Positions 26,454 through 34,021 of a stretch of 64,000 nucleotides of DNA are shown here, one piece after another. The stretch is from Thermococcus celericrescens (lineage in GTDB: Archaea > Methanobacteriota_B > Thermococci > Thermococcales > Thermococcaceae). A program made the position numbers and the translations under genes. The DNA is taken from contig NZ_LLYW01000013.1 of NCBI RefSeq assembly GCF_001484195.1, positions 1 to 64,000 on the forward strand, written 5' to 3'. A model generated the notes under the pieces. It saw only the letters and a program-made list of their open reading frames with translations, did not search any database and was not told the origin of the DNA. How positions within the stretch are numbered: position 1 is the stretch's first letter; each line of letters begins with the position of its first letter.

Positions 26454-26578
26454 CTATAACACAGGAGGAGGCGGGAGTTTTGAGGGGAAAAGGCCGACGG
26501 CAGGGAAGGAATCGTGTAAAAACATTATGTGTGTGAAAGGGGTTATTTTATTTTCAGTAAAGAAATGGAGGGGTTAGC
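26454..26578 (+). promoter_or_regulatory. Intergenic promoter region before the ATPase gene
   Basis: 125 bp. TTATTTTATTTTC at about 26543-26555 is a TATA candidate, and GGAGGGG at about 26567-26573 is the Shine-Dalgarno for GTG 26579. It suggests the ATPase operon can be transcribed separately from the membrane block. Confidence 0.4.
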
Positions 26579-28009
26579 GTGGAGTATGTTAGCAACAATC
26601 CAGCCTCATGGGAACCCGTGACTAAAGGACGCCTAAACGAGATTTACCTAGGGCGAGGCGTCTCAAGCATCTTCAACCCCTACACCGGCAAAAACACCCT
26701 TGACAGGTGGTTGGGCATAAATGAGGACGACGCGAACCATGTGCTCTTCCTTGGCCCTTCAGGGTTCCAGAAGTCCACGACAATGAAAGCATTCCTACAA
26801 GAGCTCTGGCTGAACACTAGGTGGGGTCGAAATCAAGAACCCCCTCTCATCATCGTGTTTGAGAGGAAGTATGACAGGGCAAAAGCACAGTTGGTCAAGC
26901 GGACCTTTTATCAGCTCTTAAGGGAGCGCGGAGAAGGCTGGCTTAGGGCCAGAATGGACCAAGTTACCGAGCTTAAGCTTTACATCCAGATGCTTGAACT
27001 TCCTGCCTATGAGGGCCAGCTCGGCCTAATGGGCGACTTTGCACTCGGGTGGGAAAATATCCTCGGCTGGTTGAAGTACGACAAACAGCACACCCTCTTT
27101 AGCCTGTTCGGGATAAAGCCTCAAGCTTTCCCGATTCGCAGGTTTGTCTTCAACCCGACGCGGAACCCGCATCACATTGCCCTTGACTCGGGGCCAGAAA
27201 CCGAGGTCATTGCGACCTTCCTCAAGTACGAGCGCCTGGACTTCGAGGACGTGGCCAAGGTAGTCAACATCAACCCCAACACCATTTACGCGCAGATAAT
27301 CAAGTCCGCGTGGGACGAGGAAAAAGCCAGGGATCCTGACGAGCTGGTCTTTGAAGCCAAGAGGATTTACGATGAAATGCTTGAGTTTCTCGAGGTGGAG
27401 AACAAGAAGCCACCCACGAGCTTATGGGGCGTTTACAACGTTGCTAAGAGCCTCAAAAAGGTTCGTTGGCTAAAAACGAGTGGCAAGGACCTCTTCGAGC
27501 AGTTGGACAACACGAAAATCAACGTGATTGACTTTAGCCAGAACTCCGACCTGACCGAGAGCGCAAAGAACATCATCTTCAAGAAAGTCGTAGAGTGGGT
27601 TTTGAACGAATACGTCCAGGAGAAGGAGACGGCCGTCTTCATCGCTGGCGATGAGATCCAGAATTACCTCCGCTCCCGGTGGGGCAAGGCAATGGCCGCC
27701 AAGCTCTTCAGAGAAGGCCGTTCCAACCAGGTGAACTTTCTCGCCGCCACACAGTACTTGCACTCCCTCCCATCTGAACTCATATACGGAGCCAGCCACA
27801 TCGCCATTCTCGGGACTCTCGCTTCAGCTGACGATTACACGCTCCTGAAAAAGGTCGTTCCTGATTTTGACGTCAGCTTTGAGCGTATCGTTGCTTCTTC
27901 GCCCTCGGAAGTTGAGGAATTGAAGAGGAAGTACCGCGGGCGCGGGTATTTCATTTATAACAAGTTCTTCACCGAGCGGATCCATTTCCGCCCTTCACAA
28001 ACCCTGTGA
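26579..28009 (+). CDS. VirB4/HerA-FtsK-type ATPase of the element
   Basis: 476 residues from GTG 26579. P-loop GPSGFQKST at residues 59-67 (Phe-Gln in place of the usual small residues), an inserted middle region, and Walker B AVFIAGDEIQ with D358-E359, followed by an arginine-finger region (RSRWGKAMAAKLFREGRS) and ATQYLHSLPSELIYGASH, similar to TraG/VirB4-HerA motor ends. Such motors drive DNA transfer, secretion or DNA packaging. Following the membrane/secreted block it is the natural energy source for that apparatus. pT26-2 relatives carry a comparable ATPase (knowledge-based). Confidence 0.82.
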   Translation: MEYVSNNPASWEPVTKGRLNEIYLGRGVSSIFNPYTGKNTLDRWLGINEDDANHVLFLGPSGFQKSTTMKAFLQELWLNTRWGRNQEPPLIIVFERKYDRAKAQLVKRTFYQLLRERGEGWLRARMDQVTELKLYIQMLELPAYEGQLGLMGDFALGWENILGWLKYDKQHTLFSLFGIKPQAFPIRRFVFNPTRNPHHIALDSGPETEVIATFLKYERLDFEDVAKVVNINPNTIYAQIIKSAWDEEKARDPDELVFEAKRIYDEMLEFLEVENKKPPTSLWGVYNVAKSLKKVRWLKTSGKDLFEQLDNTKINVIDFSQNSDLTESAKNIIFKKVVEWVLNEYVQEKETAVFIAGDEIQNYLRSRWGKAMAAKLFREGRSNQVNFLAATQYLHSLPSELIYGASHIAILGTLASADDYTLLKKVVPDFDVSFERIVASSPSEVEELKRKYRGRGYFIYNKFFTERIHFRPSQTL

Positions 28010-28020
28010 GGTGAGTTGAG

Positions 28021-28803
28021 GTGCTCGAGTGGTTGAGGAGGAAAAAGAAAAGAGAAGATGGCCTTCCAAGGAGGAATTATTATATCGAACCCCAAAGCGG
28101 GCTCCAAGAGAAGGTCCTTGAGCGGGCCGAACAGACCGAACAGAAGTTGATGCACGAGGAAAAGCCAGTCCTCCAGGACTGGAGGCAGAAACAGGCCGTC
28201 CGGTCCCTAAAGTTTGTGAGAACTCACCACCAAGTTCTGAAGGTTTACTACAAATTCAAAAGCGGCGACAGCATGGTGAAAGAGATCGTAACCCTTGGCT
28301 ACGTCCAGGGCGTTGCGATAGCTCCCAACAACATGCTCGTGATTGCCTACACTCCAAGGCCGCCAAGCTGGCTTGATGAAGTGTTTCTGTCCCTTGCTAG
28401 GGTTCTTGGTAGAGGGCCACAACAGAAGCTCCTCTGGACCTTCCCACAGTTCGCCCCACTCTCTGCCATGGATACAACGATAATCGTGGAGACCTCTAGG
28501 ATAATGAGCACGGTGTGGGGCGACTTTGCAATGCCTCCAGAACTGAGCGAGGAGCAAATAGCAGCCTTCTATGCAATCTACCAGAAGAGCCAGACGCTCG
28601 AGGCCCTGATTGATAACGTGCTCAAGAAGACCGGTTCGCTCGTGAACACGGCTCTGGACATTAACCCGTTCGTCAAGAGCTACCAGCTCATCGAGAAGAC
28701 CAAGAACCAGAAGAAGAAAGAAGAGCGCTTCAAGGTGGCCGAAGGTGGAGAAATCATCCTTAGCAGAGGAGAGAAAGACATTTGGGAGGAATTCAACATA
28801 TGA
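28021..28803 (+). CDS. Hypothetical protein linked to the ATPase
   Basis: 260 residues from GTG 28021, with basic N-terminus WLRRKKKRED, no signal peptide, and a region of alternating strands (VYYKFKSGDSMVKEIVTLGY, ending in GVAIAPNNMLVIAYTPRP) followed by helices. No family recognised. Its position directly after the ATPase and 4-bp overlap with the next gene suggest a cytoplasmic partner of the motor. Confidence 0.72.
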   Translation: MLEWLRRKKKREDGLPRRNYYIEPQSGLQEKVLERAEQTEQKLMHEEKPVLQDWRQKQAVRSLKFVRTHHQVLKVYYKFKSGDSMVKEIVTLGYVQGVAIAPNNMLVIAYTPRPPSWLDEVFLSLARVLGRGPQQKLLWTFPQFAPLSAMDTTIIVETSRIMSTVWGDFAMPPELSEEQIAAFYAIYQKSQTLEALIDNVLKKTGSLVNTALDINPFVKSYQLIEKTKNQKKKEERFKVAEGGEIILSRGEKDIWEEFNI

Positions 28804-29168
28804 GTGAGGTAGCTGAACCAACCACCCCTCCACAGGACGGACAGAAGGTCCTTGCAAAGGATCTCTTCAAGGAAATAATTGAACAGCAGGAAACCGTTGA
28901 AGTTCAAGAAGAGCTCCCTCAAGATGAAGCGGTAGCCGTTGAAGAGAAGAAGCAAAAGAAGAGCAGTGGAAAGCGCCGTTACATCTCCATCACCGACAGA
29001 ACTAACTCGGCGCTGATGCTCCTCGTGCTCCGGAGACTGAAGACAGCGGAGGAGTACTCGTTCCAGCCCGACGTCAAGGAGAACATCCGCGAGGCTGTAG
29101 TGCTTTTGAAAAGAATCATCGAAGAGAACGAGGATATGTTTCCGGGAGTGCTAAGGTCTAAACCTTAA
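28800..29168 (+). CDS. Hypothetical acidic/basic two-part protein, 122 aa
   Basis: The N-terminal 55 residues are low-complexity (Gln/Glu-rich, then EEKKQKKSSGKRR), followed by a compact helical domain (YISITDRTNSALMLLVLRRLK to the end). A disordered basic linker plus small helical domain suits a nucleic-acid-binding accessory. ATG 28800 overlaps the upstream TGA. Function unknown. Confidence 0.65.
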   Translation: MSEVAEPTTPPQDGQKVLAKDLFKEIIEQQETVEVQEELPQDEAVAVEEKKQKKSSGKRRYISITDRTNSALMLLVLRRLKTAEEYSFQPDVKENIREAVVLLKRIIEENEDMFPGVLRSKP

Positions 29169-29176
29169 CTTCTTCC

Positions 29177-29221
29177 TTTTCTACCGTAGAAAACTTTATA
29201 AGGTAAAGCCTTCTACAGTAT
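29177..29221 (+). promoter_or_regulatory. TATA box with flanking operator-like palindromes
   Basis: TTTTCTACCGTAGAAAA (29177-29193) is a perfect 8+1+8 inverted repeat that abuts the TATA box CTTTATAAGG (29194-29203). A second, imperfect half-palindrome TTCTACAGTA lies at 29211-29220 before the Shine-Dalgarno GGTGGAG. The layout is that of an autoregulated promoter. Confidence 0.7.
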
Positions 29222-29234
29222 AACGGTGGAGAAA

Positions 29235-29435
29235 ATGCTCAAGGTTCAGGTCCGCAAGCAAATCAAGAGACAGAAAAAGAGGGGCAAAATCTATAACGTC
29301 GAGCAGAGGCTTATCTACATTCCCTCCAAAGCCAAACTTCCAGAGGAAGTTTACATCCTCACTCCAGAAGAGATTAGAGAGCTGGCCGAGCTGATTCCAG
29401 AGGAGAAGAGGCCGAGCTGGCTGGTGATGGAATGA
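29235..29435 (+). CDS. Small basic protein, putative antitoxin-like partner
   Basis: 66 residues: basic N-terminal half (KVQVRKQIKRQKKRGKIY), then IPSKAKLPEEVYILTPEEI and an acidic end. ATG 29235 follows GGTGGAG; a GTG at 29226 is an alternative. It has its own operator-flanked promoter and overlaps the next gene by 4 bp, the arrangement of toxin-antitoxin pairs. Sequence alone does not prove a function. Confidence 0.55.
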   Translation: MLKVQVRKQIKRQKKRGKIYNVEQRLIYIPSKAKLPEEVYILTPEEIRELAELIPEEKRPSWLVME

Positions 29436-29917
29436 AGACACTCGTGATCTCCGTGGACAGGAGCAGAGAGAAAAGAACAATCTATGCCCTCGTTGAGATA
29501 GATTATAATAATCTCGGTGAACTCAGAAAACGTGGAGGTTGGCTTAAGCACATTGCAGAACTTAGAAAACAAGAAAAGAGGAACTACATCGCGAAATTCC
29601 CAAAAAGGTTTGATAGCATTAAGCCACTCCTCAAACGAGTTATCGTGACACCCTTCTTCAACGAGATCAAAGATGAAATAATGAACCTGGATAAGGAGAT
29701 TAGAGTCCTCATAGTGGATGATGCCGTTCTCAAAAAGCTCAAAGAGTATAAGAGCCGGAAAAACGTCTTCAAAGAGAGTGTTGCTAAGGGAAGGTGGGAA
29801 TTCCGCCACGTGGTTCTTCTCACCGACAACATTGCATACATAAGCAGAGAGATCCATGAAAAGAACCCAAATCCTAACGCTCTCAAAAAAGAACTTCGTA
29901 AAAGAGGAATATTGTGA
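29432..29917 (+). CDS. Hypothetical protein, second gene of a two-gene unit
   Basis: 161 residues with an N-terminal TLVISVDRSREKRTIYALVEIDY: strand-Asp-strand as in RNase H-like or PIN-like folds. Later come RVLIVDDAVLKKLKEY and HVVLLTDNIAY, three hydrophobic strands each followed by acidic residues. The pattern D10, D90-D91 and D132 could be a metal site (inference). It may be the effector of the unit; there is no recognised family. Confidence 0.58.
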   Translation: MKTLVISVDRSREKRTIYALVEIDYNNLGELRKRGGWLKHIAELRKQEKRNYIAKFPKRFDSIKPLLKRVIVTPFFNEIKDEIMNLDKEIRVLIVDDAVLKKLKEYKSRKNVFKESVAKGRWEFRHVVLLTDNIAYISREIHEKNPNPNALKKELRKRGIL

Positions 29918-30050
29918 CGCCCTTCTCACGGTGCGTCCCCGGCTTCATGAGGATCTGCCAGGGCCACCACTCAAAGGGCCCGCCAACTCCGTCCCCAACG
30001 GGACTTCATGCTCATGCGGCTCATCGCCCGATCATTCTCACGGGCTCGCC
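29914..30050 (-). ncRNA. Candidate GC-rich structured RNA
   Basis: About 137 nt, far more GC-rich than its surroundings, between two converging genes. On the minus strand a TATA-like CCTTTATATATTTG (30068-30081) sits about 25 nt upstream of the GC-rich block. Stems seen: GCCCG/CGGGC around a UGAGAAUGAU loop resembling a kink-turn/K-loop, GUCCC-GUUG-GGGAC, GGGCC/GGCCC and GACGC/GCGUC. The last stem is directly followed by ACA, as in box H/ACA RNAs. No long ORF fits. The exact ends and class are not proven. Confidence 0.45.
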
Positions 30051-30067
30051 TATAGATAAACCCAACA

Positions 30068-30081
30068 AATATATAAAGGTT
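30068..30081 (-). promoter_or_regulatory. TATA box for candidate ncRNA
   Basis: CCTTTATATATTTG on the minus strand, spaced about 25 nt from the start of the GC-rich block. It lies just beyond the 3' end of the minus-strand membrane gene, so it is unlikely to serve that gene. Confidence 0.5.
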
Positions 30082-30084
30082 TCC

Positions 30085-30888
30085 TCACGGCAACCGACCG
30101 ACCTCGCGACCATCGACCTTAAAGATCCACTGCCAGGTCCACGTCCAGGAGAACTTCCGCTCAATCTCGAGCGTGTGCTCATCATTAGGGCCAATCTTGA
30201 AGGCCGCATGCTTATCTACCCTCTCGGGCACCTCTATGCCATTGACTCTTATCTTCAATTTGCCCCAATACCACGGTTGAAACTCATAGACAGCCTCTCC
30301 GTCGTCTATCGTCAATATCGGCGCGTTTCCGATTATCATAAGAACTATCATGAGCACCGCAATGATTATGCCCACAAAAGCCATTTCAAGGGCCCACCAG
30401 TTGACGTCCGGAGTGTAAACCTGAGCAACCACTGCCACTTTCTTGGAGATAAGCGTGCTGAAAGAGTTGTCAAACTTTATGATGTACTTACCCTCGCGGG
30501 GGGGCTTGAATTCAATGCTAAACTGGCCTATGAGCCTCCCATAATCCTTAACCGTTTGCCCCGTGCCTGCATCCACGACAAACACACGGATGTCATTGTT
30601 GCCCCCCTGCACAGTTCCATTTATCACGAGGTAGGATTCACCGCTTGTTTCCCACTGTAATTCCCTCATGTCCTTGGGAAGAACCGTGAAATAATAACTC
30701 TTGCTCGGACCAGGAGAATAATCCTTCCAATATGCCATTCCAACCCCGAAGAGGACCAATCCTATCATAAACCATGCCAATAGCACTCCCCACGTCCTGA
30801 CGCGGCGCTTACTCACTCTAATTCCAGAAGGGGGCTTCAACGACCTCGGCTCAGCAACCTTCTTCAAACTAGGTATCTCATCACTCAT
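30085..30888 (-). CDS. Membrane protein with extracytoplasmic beta domain
   Basis: 267 residues, minus strand. A basic cytoplasmic N-terminus (SKRRVRTW), a transmembrane helix (VLLAWFMIGLVLFGVGMAYW), and an outside domain of about 100 residues with YYFTVLPKD, DIRVFVVDAGTG and GKYIIKFDNSFS (emp24/GOLD-like beta-sandwich pattern). A second hydrophobic helix (MAFVGIIIAVLMIVLMIIG) and a C-terminal cytoplasmic beta domain with YEFQPWYWGKLKIRVNG follow. It is one of the few minus-strand genes in the element. Function unknown. Confidence 0.75.
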   Translation of the reverse strand: MSDEIPSLKKVAEPRSLKPPSGIRVSKRRVRTWGVLLAWFMIGLVLFGVGMAYWKDYSPGPSKSYYFTVLPKDMRELQWETSGESYLVINGTVQGGNNDIRVFVVDAGTGQTVKDYGRLIGQFSIEFKPPREGKYIIKFDNSFSTLISKKVAVVAQVYTPDVNWWALEMAFVGIIIAVLMIVLMIIGNAPILTIDDGEAVYEFQPWYWGKLKIRVNGIEVPERVDKHAAFKIGPNDEHTLEIERKFSWTWTWQWIFKVDGREVGRLP

Positions 30889-31024
30889 CCAGGGCCCTCC
30901 TCCGCTCTTTTTGACAATGCAATACCCATATTACGAGCATGTATAAGAGCATTGCGGTACTCGCGCCAGAGACAAATACACCAAAGGCTTTTTATCCTTC
31001 TTTCATACTATTAGTGGTGATGCC

Positions 31025-32185
31025 ATGCGGAGGAAGGCCCTAGCGCTAAGCCTTGCGATAGTGCTCCTGGCCTCAATAATCAGCGGGTGCATCGGTAGTG
31101 GGGGGACCAAAACCATTACAGTTACTAAAACAGTCGGGCCGGAAGAGGATAGCAAGGCTCCAACGGCTACGAGCACCTCTCCAACTTCAACTCAAATGAC
31201 GGATACTACAAGCACTACATTGACACAGGTAGACAAAGATGAAACCACATGGCAAACAGTTCCAAAACCTGAAAGCTGCAACAACTGGAGGGAAGATTTC
31301 GAGAAAGCCATTTATTGTGCCCTAACTCCTAGCACACTACAGCAATTGGGTCAAATGCTTCAGTCCACCATAGCTCCCCAAGCAACAACACCAAGTGAGA
31401 AAGTGTACTATGCACTGAGCTACGGCACGGTAACCGTCGCAATAGACGATGTTAAAGAAAACAGAAGTATGGAAATCGGGCATTATTATGATATCAAAGC
31501 TCCACTCGAGACCCTAGAAAGCAAAGGAGGTTCCAGAGCTGACATTGCACTCTTATATACTGGATTCTTCCTGAATATCTTCGATGAGGCTTACATCTTC
31601 TATGCGATTGAAAACGAGACCAAATTCGACGTGGAAGCGGGCTTCTACTATGAGGACATCAATTACACCACACTCTGGCCATACCCATTCCCCCTACCGT
31701 TTACACAGTATGAAAGACTCGCAGCAATGCATGGGCACTTCGAAATCCGCGATGTTATCATGTACCGGATCAAGAAACAGCCGACGGGCGAAATCATGGT
31801 CGAAAAACGATACATCCCAATCAAAGAAAGGGCAGAGTGGGACTCTCAATTCCACAAGAGCGGGATGTACCTAACAGCACAGAACCTCCAAAAACTCCAG
31901 GAGGACATGAACGCGCTGTTTGGCCAAGCAATGAAACAACAGGGATATAACTACAAACACGACCCCAATCTTCAGTACGACTACCAGGCTAAGGTCTACA
32001 GATACACATATACCTTTGGAGACTTCTTTTACAGCAAGCCATTCCACAAAGAATTCGCGACAGGAATGCTGATCGCCCTGCTTTCTGGCTCAGGAGTCGG
32101 AAATGATCTAGCAAAATACTCAAAATACCACATCGAAGTCGCACCGTCTCTAGACGACTTGGTCCTAATGCTCTACGTCAAGTGA
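31025..32185 (+). CDS. Putative large lipoprotein
   Basis: 386 residues. Signal peptide with lipobox ASIISGC (Cys about 22), Ser/Thr-rich linker to about residue 70 (likely O-glycosylated spacer), then a mixed domain with paired Cys (ESCNN, AIYCAL) and many aromatic residues. It stands alone with its own AT-rich upstream region (CTTTTTATCC, about 30988-30997, a TATA candidate). No family recognised. Confidence 0.78.
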   Translation: MRRKALALSLAIVLLASIISGCIGSGGTKTITVTKTVGPEEDSKAPTATSTSPTSTQMTDTTSTTLTQVDKDETTWQTVPKPESCNNWREDFEKAIYCALTPSTLQQLGQMLQSTIAPQATTPSEKVYYALSYGTVTVAIDDVKENRSMEIGHYYDIKAPLETLESKGGSRADIALLYTGFFLNIFDEAYIFYAIENETKFDVEAGFYYEDINYTTLWPYPFPLPFTQYERLAAMHGHFEIRDVIMYRIKKQPTGEIMVEKRYIPIKERAEWDSQFHKSGMYLTAQNLQKLQEDMNALFGQAMKQQGYNYKHDPNLQYDYQAKVYRYTYTFGDFFYSKPFHKEFATGMLIALLSGSGVGNDLAKYSKYHIEVAPSLDDLVLMLYVK

Positions 32186-32340
32186 AATCCTTACTCCTTT
32201 TCTTTATCCATTATCTCACATTTCCTGGCAATATCACTCAACAAACTGAAAAATCACTGAAACCAGCACCTCGAGAAATTCCCTCAGCAGAGAATTTTTC
32301 GCAATCTTTATTTAATTAAATAAAGAACATCATAACAATC
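32186..32340. promoter_or_regulatory. Intergenic region with 22-bp perfect palindrome
   Basis: 155 bp. A perfect 22-bp palindrome of T/A-rich sequence centred on AATT covers 32305-32326, 14 bp before ATG 32341. It can be both TATA element and operator of the AbrB-leader gene. Confidence 0.5.
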
Positions 32341-32562
32341 ATGGTGACAGGGGCGGGCAACATGGCGGGCGAACCTAGCGACAGGATCATCGAGCCACTG
32401 GCGAAGTTTCACGTGAGTGTGGAAGAGGGCCACATAAATCCATTAGTGGACTCTTATGGACACATAAAACATTTAATAAAAGTGTATCCCATAATAATTG
32501 GTGTGCACAGATGGAAGGCCCTTCGAAAGAGCTACAAGAGAAGTACGATCAGACTTTCTTAA
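32341..32562 (+). CDS. Truncated AbrB-type leader protein
   Basis: 73 residues from ATG 32341, or 67 from ATG 32359. The N-terminal RIIEPLAKFHV matches KIIEPLAKFHA of the intact AbrB-type protein at 34889, but the DNA-binding strand (TTKGRITIPKETR) is missing and the rest is unrelated. It is probably a degraded copy or a leader peptide whose TTT/GTG codons overlap the next gene. Confidence 0.45.
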   Translation: MVTGAGNMAGEPSDRIIEPLAKFHVSVEEGHINPLVDSYGHIKHLIKVYPIIIGVHRWKALRKSYKRSTIRLS

Positions 32563-32891
32563 ACTTTCTCAAAAATACTGGAGAAATGTTAATCTCATAT
32601 GGTGAGCTTGAAAAGCTCTCTGAACAAATTTATGGCAAGAAGCCCGATCAAATAGACCTAACAAAACTCTTTGATTGGGATGAATTGAGAAATCGCATAG
32701 AGGACACTGATCCAGAGATTATCAAAAAACTTGCAGTAGCCATGTTTGAGATGATAACAATCTCCAATAAACTCCAAAACTTAAACAACCTACCTCCCGA
32801 AGAAAAGATTGACGTTGGAAAGCGGCTAAAAGAAATCGCTAAAATCCTTGAAGAAATAGATAAAACCTGTCAAAAGGAGGGCACTCAATGA
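32511..32891 (+). CDS. Hypothetical helical protein of the AT-rich cassette
   Basis: 126 residues, nearly all helical and charged (GEMLISYGELEKLSEQIY, KRLKEIAKILEEID). Low GC and A-ending codons unlike the rest of the element point to recent transfer. Its TGA overlaps the next ATG, tying the three-gene cassette 32511-33803 together. No family recognised. Confidence 0.62.
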   Translation: MEGPSKELQEKYDQTFLNFLKNTGEMLISYGELEKLSEQIYGKKPDQIDLTKLFDWDELRNRIEDTDPEIIKKLAVAMFEMITISNKLQNLNNLPPEEKIDVGKRLKEIAKILEEIDKTCQKEGTQ

Positions 32892-33325
32892 CAACACCTG
32901 AAACAGTCATACATCAAAATGGCATATTTTTCCCACCGATCACATACTCCAACCCATTCGAGAAAATAAAAAACGCTATCATGAACATAATATACATTGG
33001 TATTAAACCGCTAGAGGCTTCGCTCCAAGCTAGTATCAGTAAGGAATTCCTACAATTACCAGAGAACGTTCAATATAGCACTTTTATAACAACACTCCAC
33101 TTACTTGAGAGACTCCCAACAAGATACATACCCCAAAAAATTATCCTAGAAGTCGACCCTGAGAATAGCACAACCCCCACAATAGTTCTCAAGTATTCAC
33201 ATTCGCTAAGTACAAGAGAAGAAAACACCATACTCAAAATAATCTCCCAACTGAAATACGAACTCCTAACCAAGCATGATGATCCAAGTGCTCTCCTCAC
33301 TCAGATAGTTTTAGAATACCCCTAA
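32888..33325 (+). CDS. Hypothetical protein of the AT-rich cassette
   Basis: 145 residues, no signal peptide. Contains IYIGIKPLEASLQASISKEFL and then beta segments RYIPQKIILEVDPEN and PTIVLKYSHSLS. It does not show nucleotidyltransferase motifs, so it is not an obvious MNT partner of the HEPN-like protein that follows 10 bp later. Function unknown. Confidence 0.6.
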   Translation: MTTPETVIHQNGIFFPPITYSNPFEKIKNAIMNIIYIGIKPLEASLQASISKEFLQLPENVQYSTFITTLHLLERLPTRYIPQKIILEVDPENSTTPTIVLKYSHSLSTREENTILKIISQLKYELLTKHDDPSALLTQIVLEYP

Positions 33326-33335
33326 GGGAGCCGAA

Positions 33336-33803
33336 ATGAAAGCGCAGGACTTCCGAGAATTAGCAACCCGCTTGGACAACTTCAACCCTGGACTATATGC
33401 TGAAGCAAAAATCCGAACCCAAATCAGCCGATACTATTACTACATCTTCCTCCATCTTAGGGATGAAATAATACTCAAGTACGATAAAAGACAAAAAACC
33501 AAAGAAAAACTCACCAAAGGCTCGGTACATAGTGCACTCGGAACGTATCTGGCAAAAATCGTAATAACACTGAAAACTCTCAAAGTCGAAGACTATATTA
33601 TAAGAGATTTAACAGACCTGATAACCAACTTAGACCAACTCAAAAAGGACAGGACAGACTCCGACTACCAACTCGACTTGCCCATAAGCACTAAACGGTT
33701 AGAAAACGCTGAAAAAAGAGTCGCTAAAATCGAGAGATACATCCCCCTATTAGACAAAGCCATCAACAACCTATCCGAAAAAGGGAAGTTGCCTCCCGTC
33801 TAG
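33336..33803 (+). CDS. HEPN-like protein, possible RNase or its inactive relative
   Basis: 155 residues, all helical. SRYYYYIFLHLRDE at 31-44 resembles helix 1-2 of HEPN proteins (S-x-x-YY-x-x-F), His65 lies in GSVHSALGTYL, and KDRTDSDY (R106, D110-Y111) matches the HEPN R-x3-DY motif. The canonical R-x4-6-H is not complete, so catalysis is uncertain. HEPN proteins are common toxins and defence RNases. Position in an AT-rich foreign cassette with overlapping genes supports an accessory defence or TA role (inference). Confidence 0.6.
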   Translation: MKAQDFRELATRLDNFNPGLYAEAKIRTQISRYYYYIFLHLRDEIILKYDKRQKTKEKLTKGSVHSALGTYLAKIVITLKTLKVEDYIIRDLTDLITNLDQLKKDRTDSDYQLDLPISTKRLENAEKRVAKIERYIPLLDKAINNLSEKGKLPPV

Positions 33804-33901
33804 ATTTCTCACACTCCCTCCTACAACCCGCAAAATGTTTTAATACTTTCCGGGCAATTTCCAAATTAGCTATTCGCTAATACTACCACGGAGGCCCTTC
33901 A

Positions 33902-33955
33902 ATGCCCGAGAACCAGGCTAAAATCATCGAACCTTTGGCGAGATTATTCTGCTGA
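33902..33955 (+). pseudogene. AbrB-type leader remnant, 17 codons
   Basis: An ATG after CACGGAGGCCC starts PENQAKIIEPLARLFC and stops at once. The residues match the N-terminus of the intact AbrB-type protein at 34889 (NTKIIEPLAKFH), so this is a third, broken copy, separating the HEPN-like cassette from the next gene. Confidence 0.55.
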
Positions 33956-34021
33956 TGATGAGGATAGTGAGCCCAAAATCTTATTAACCTCAAAAGTATT
34001 ACTTTGGGTTGAGGTGACACT

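Noticed and set aside
16783-29168. Head-tail or tailless virus structural block
   Set aside because: No capsid, portal or terminase signature is visible; the ATPase is VirB4/HerA-like and could in principle package DNA, but that alone is not enough.
29914-30050. SRP (7S) or RNase P RNA
   Set aside because: The conserved SRP S-domain GGAAGG/GAGCAG loops and RNase P core elements are not seen, and the block is too short.
29914-30660. Plus-strand open frame of 248 codons
   Set aside because: It runs through the candidate RNA and antisense to the minus-strand membrane gene, which has convincing transmembrane segments.
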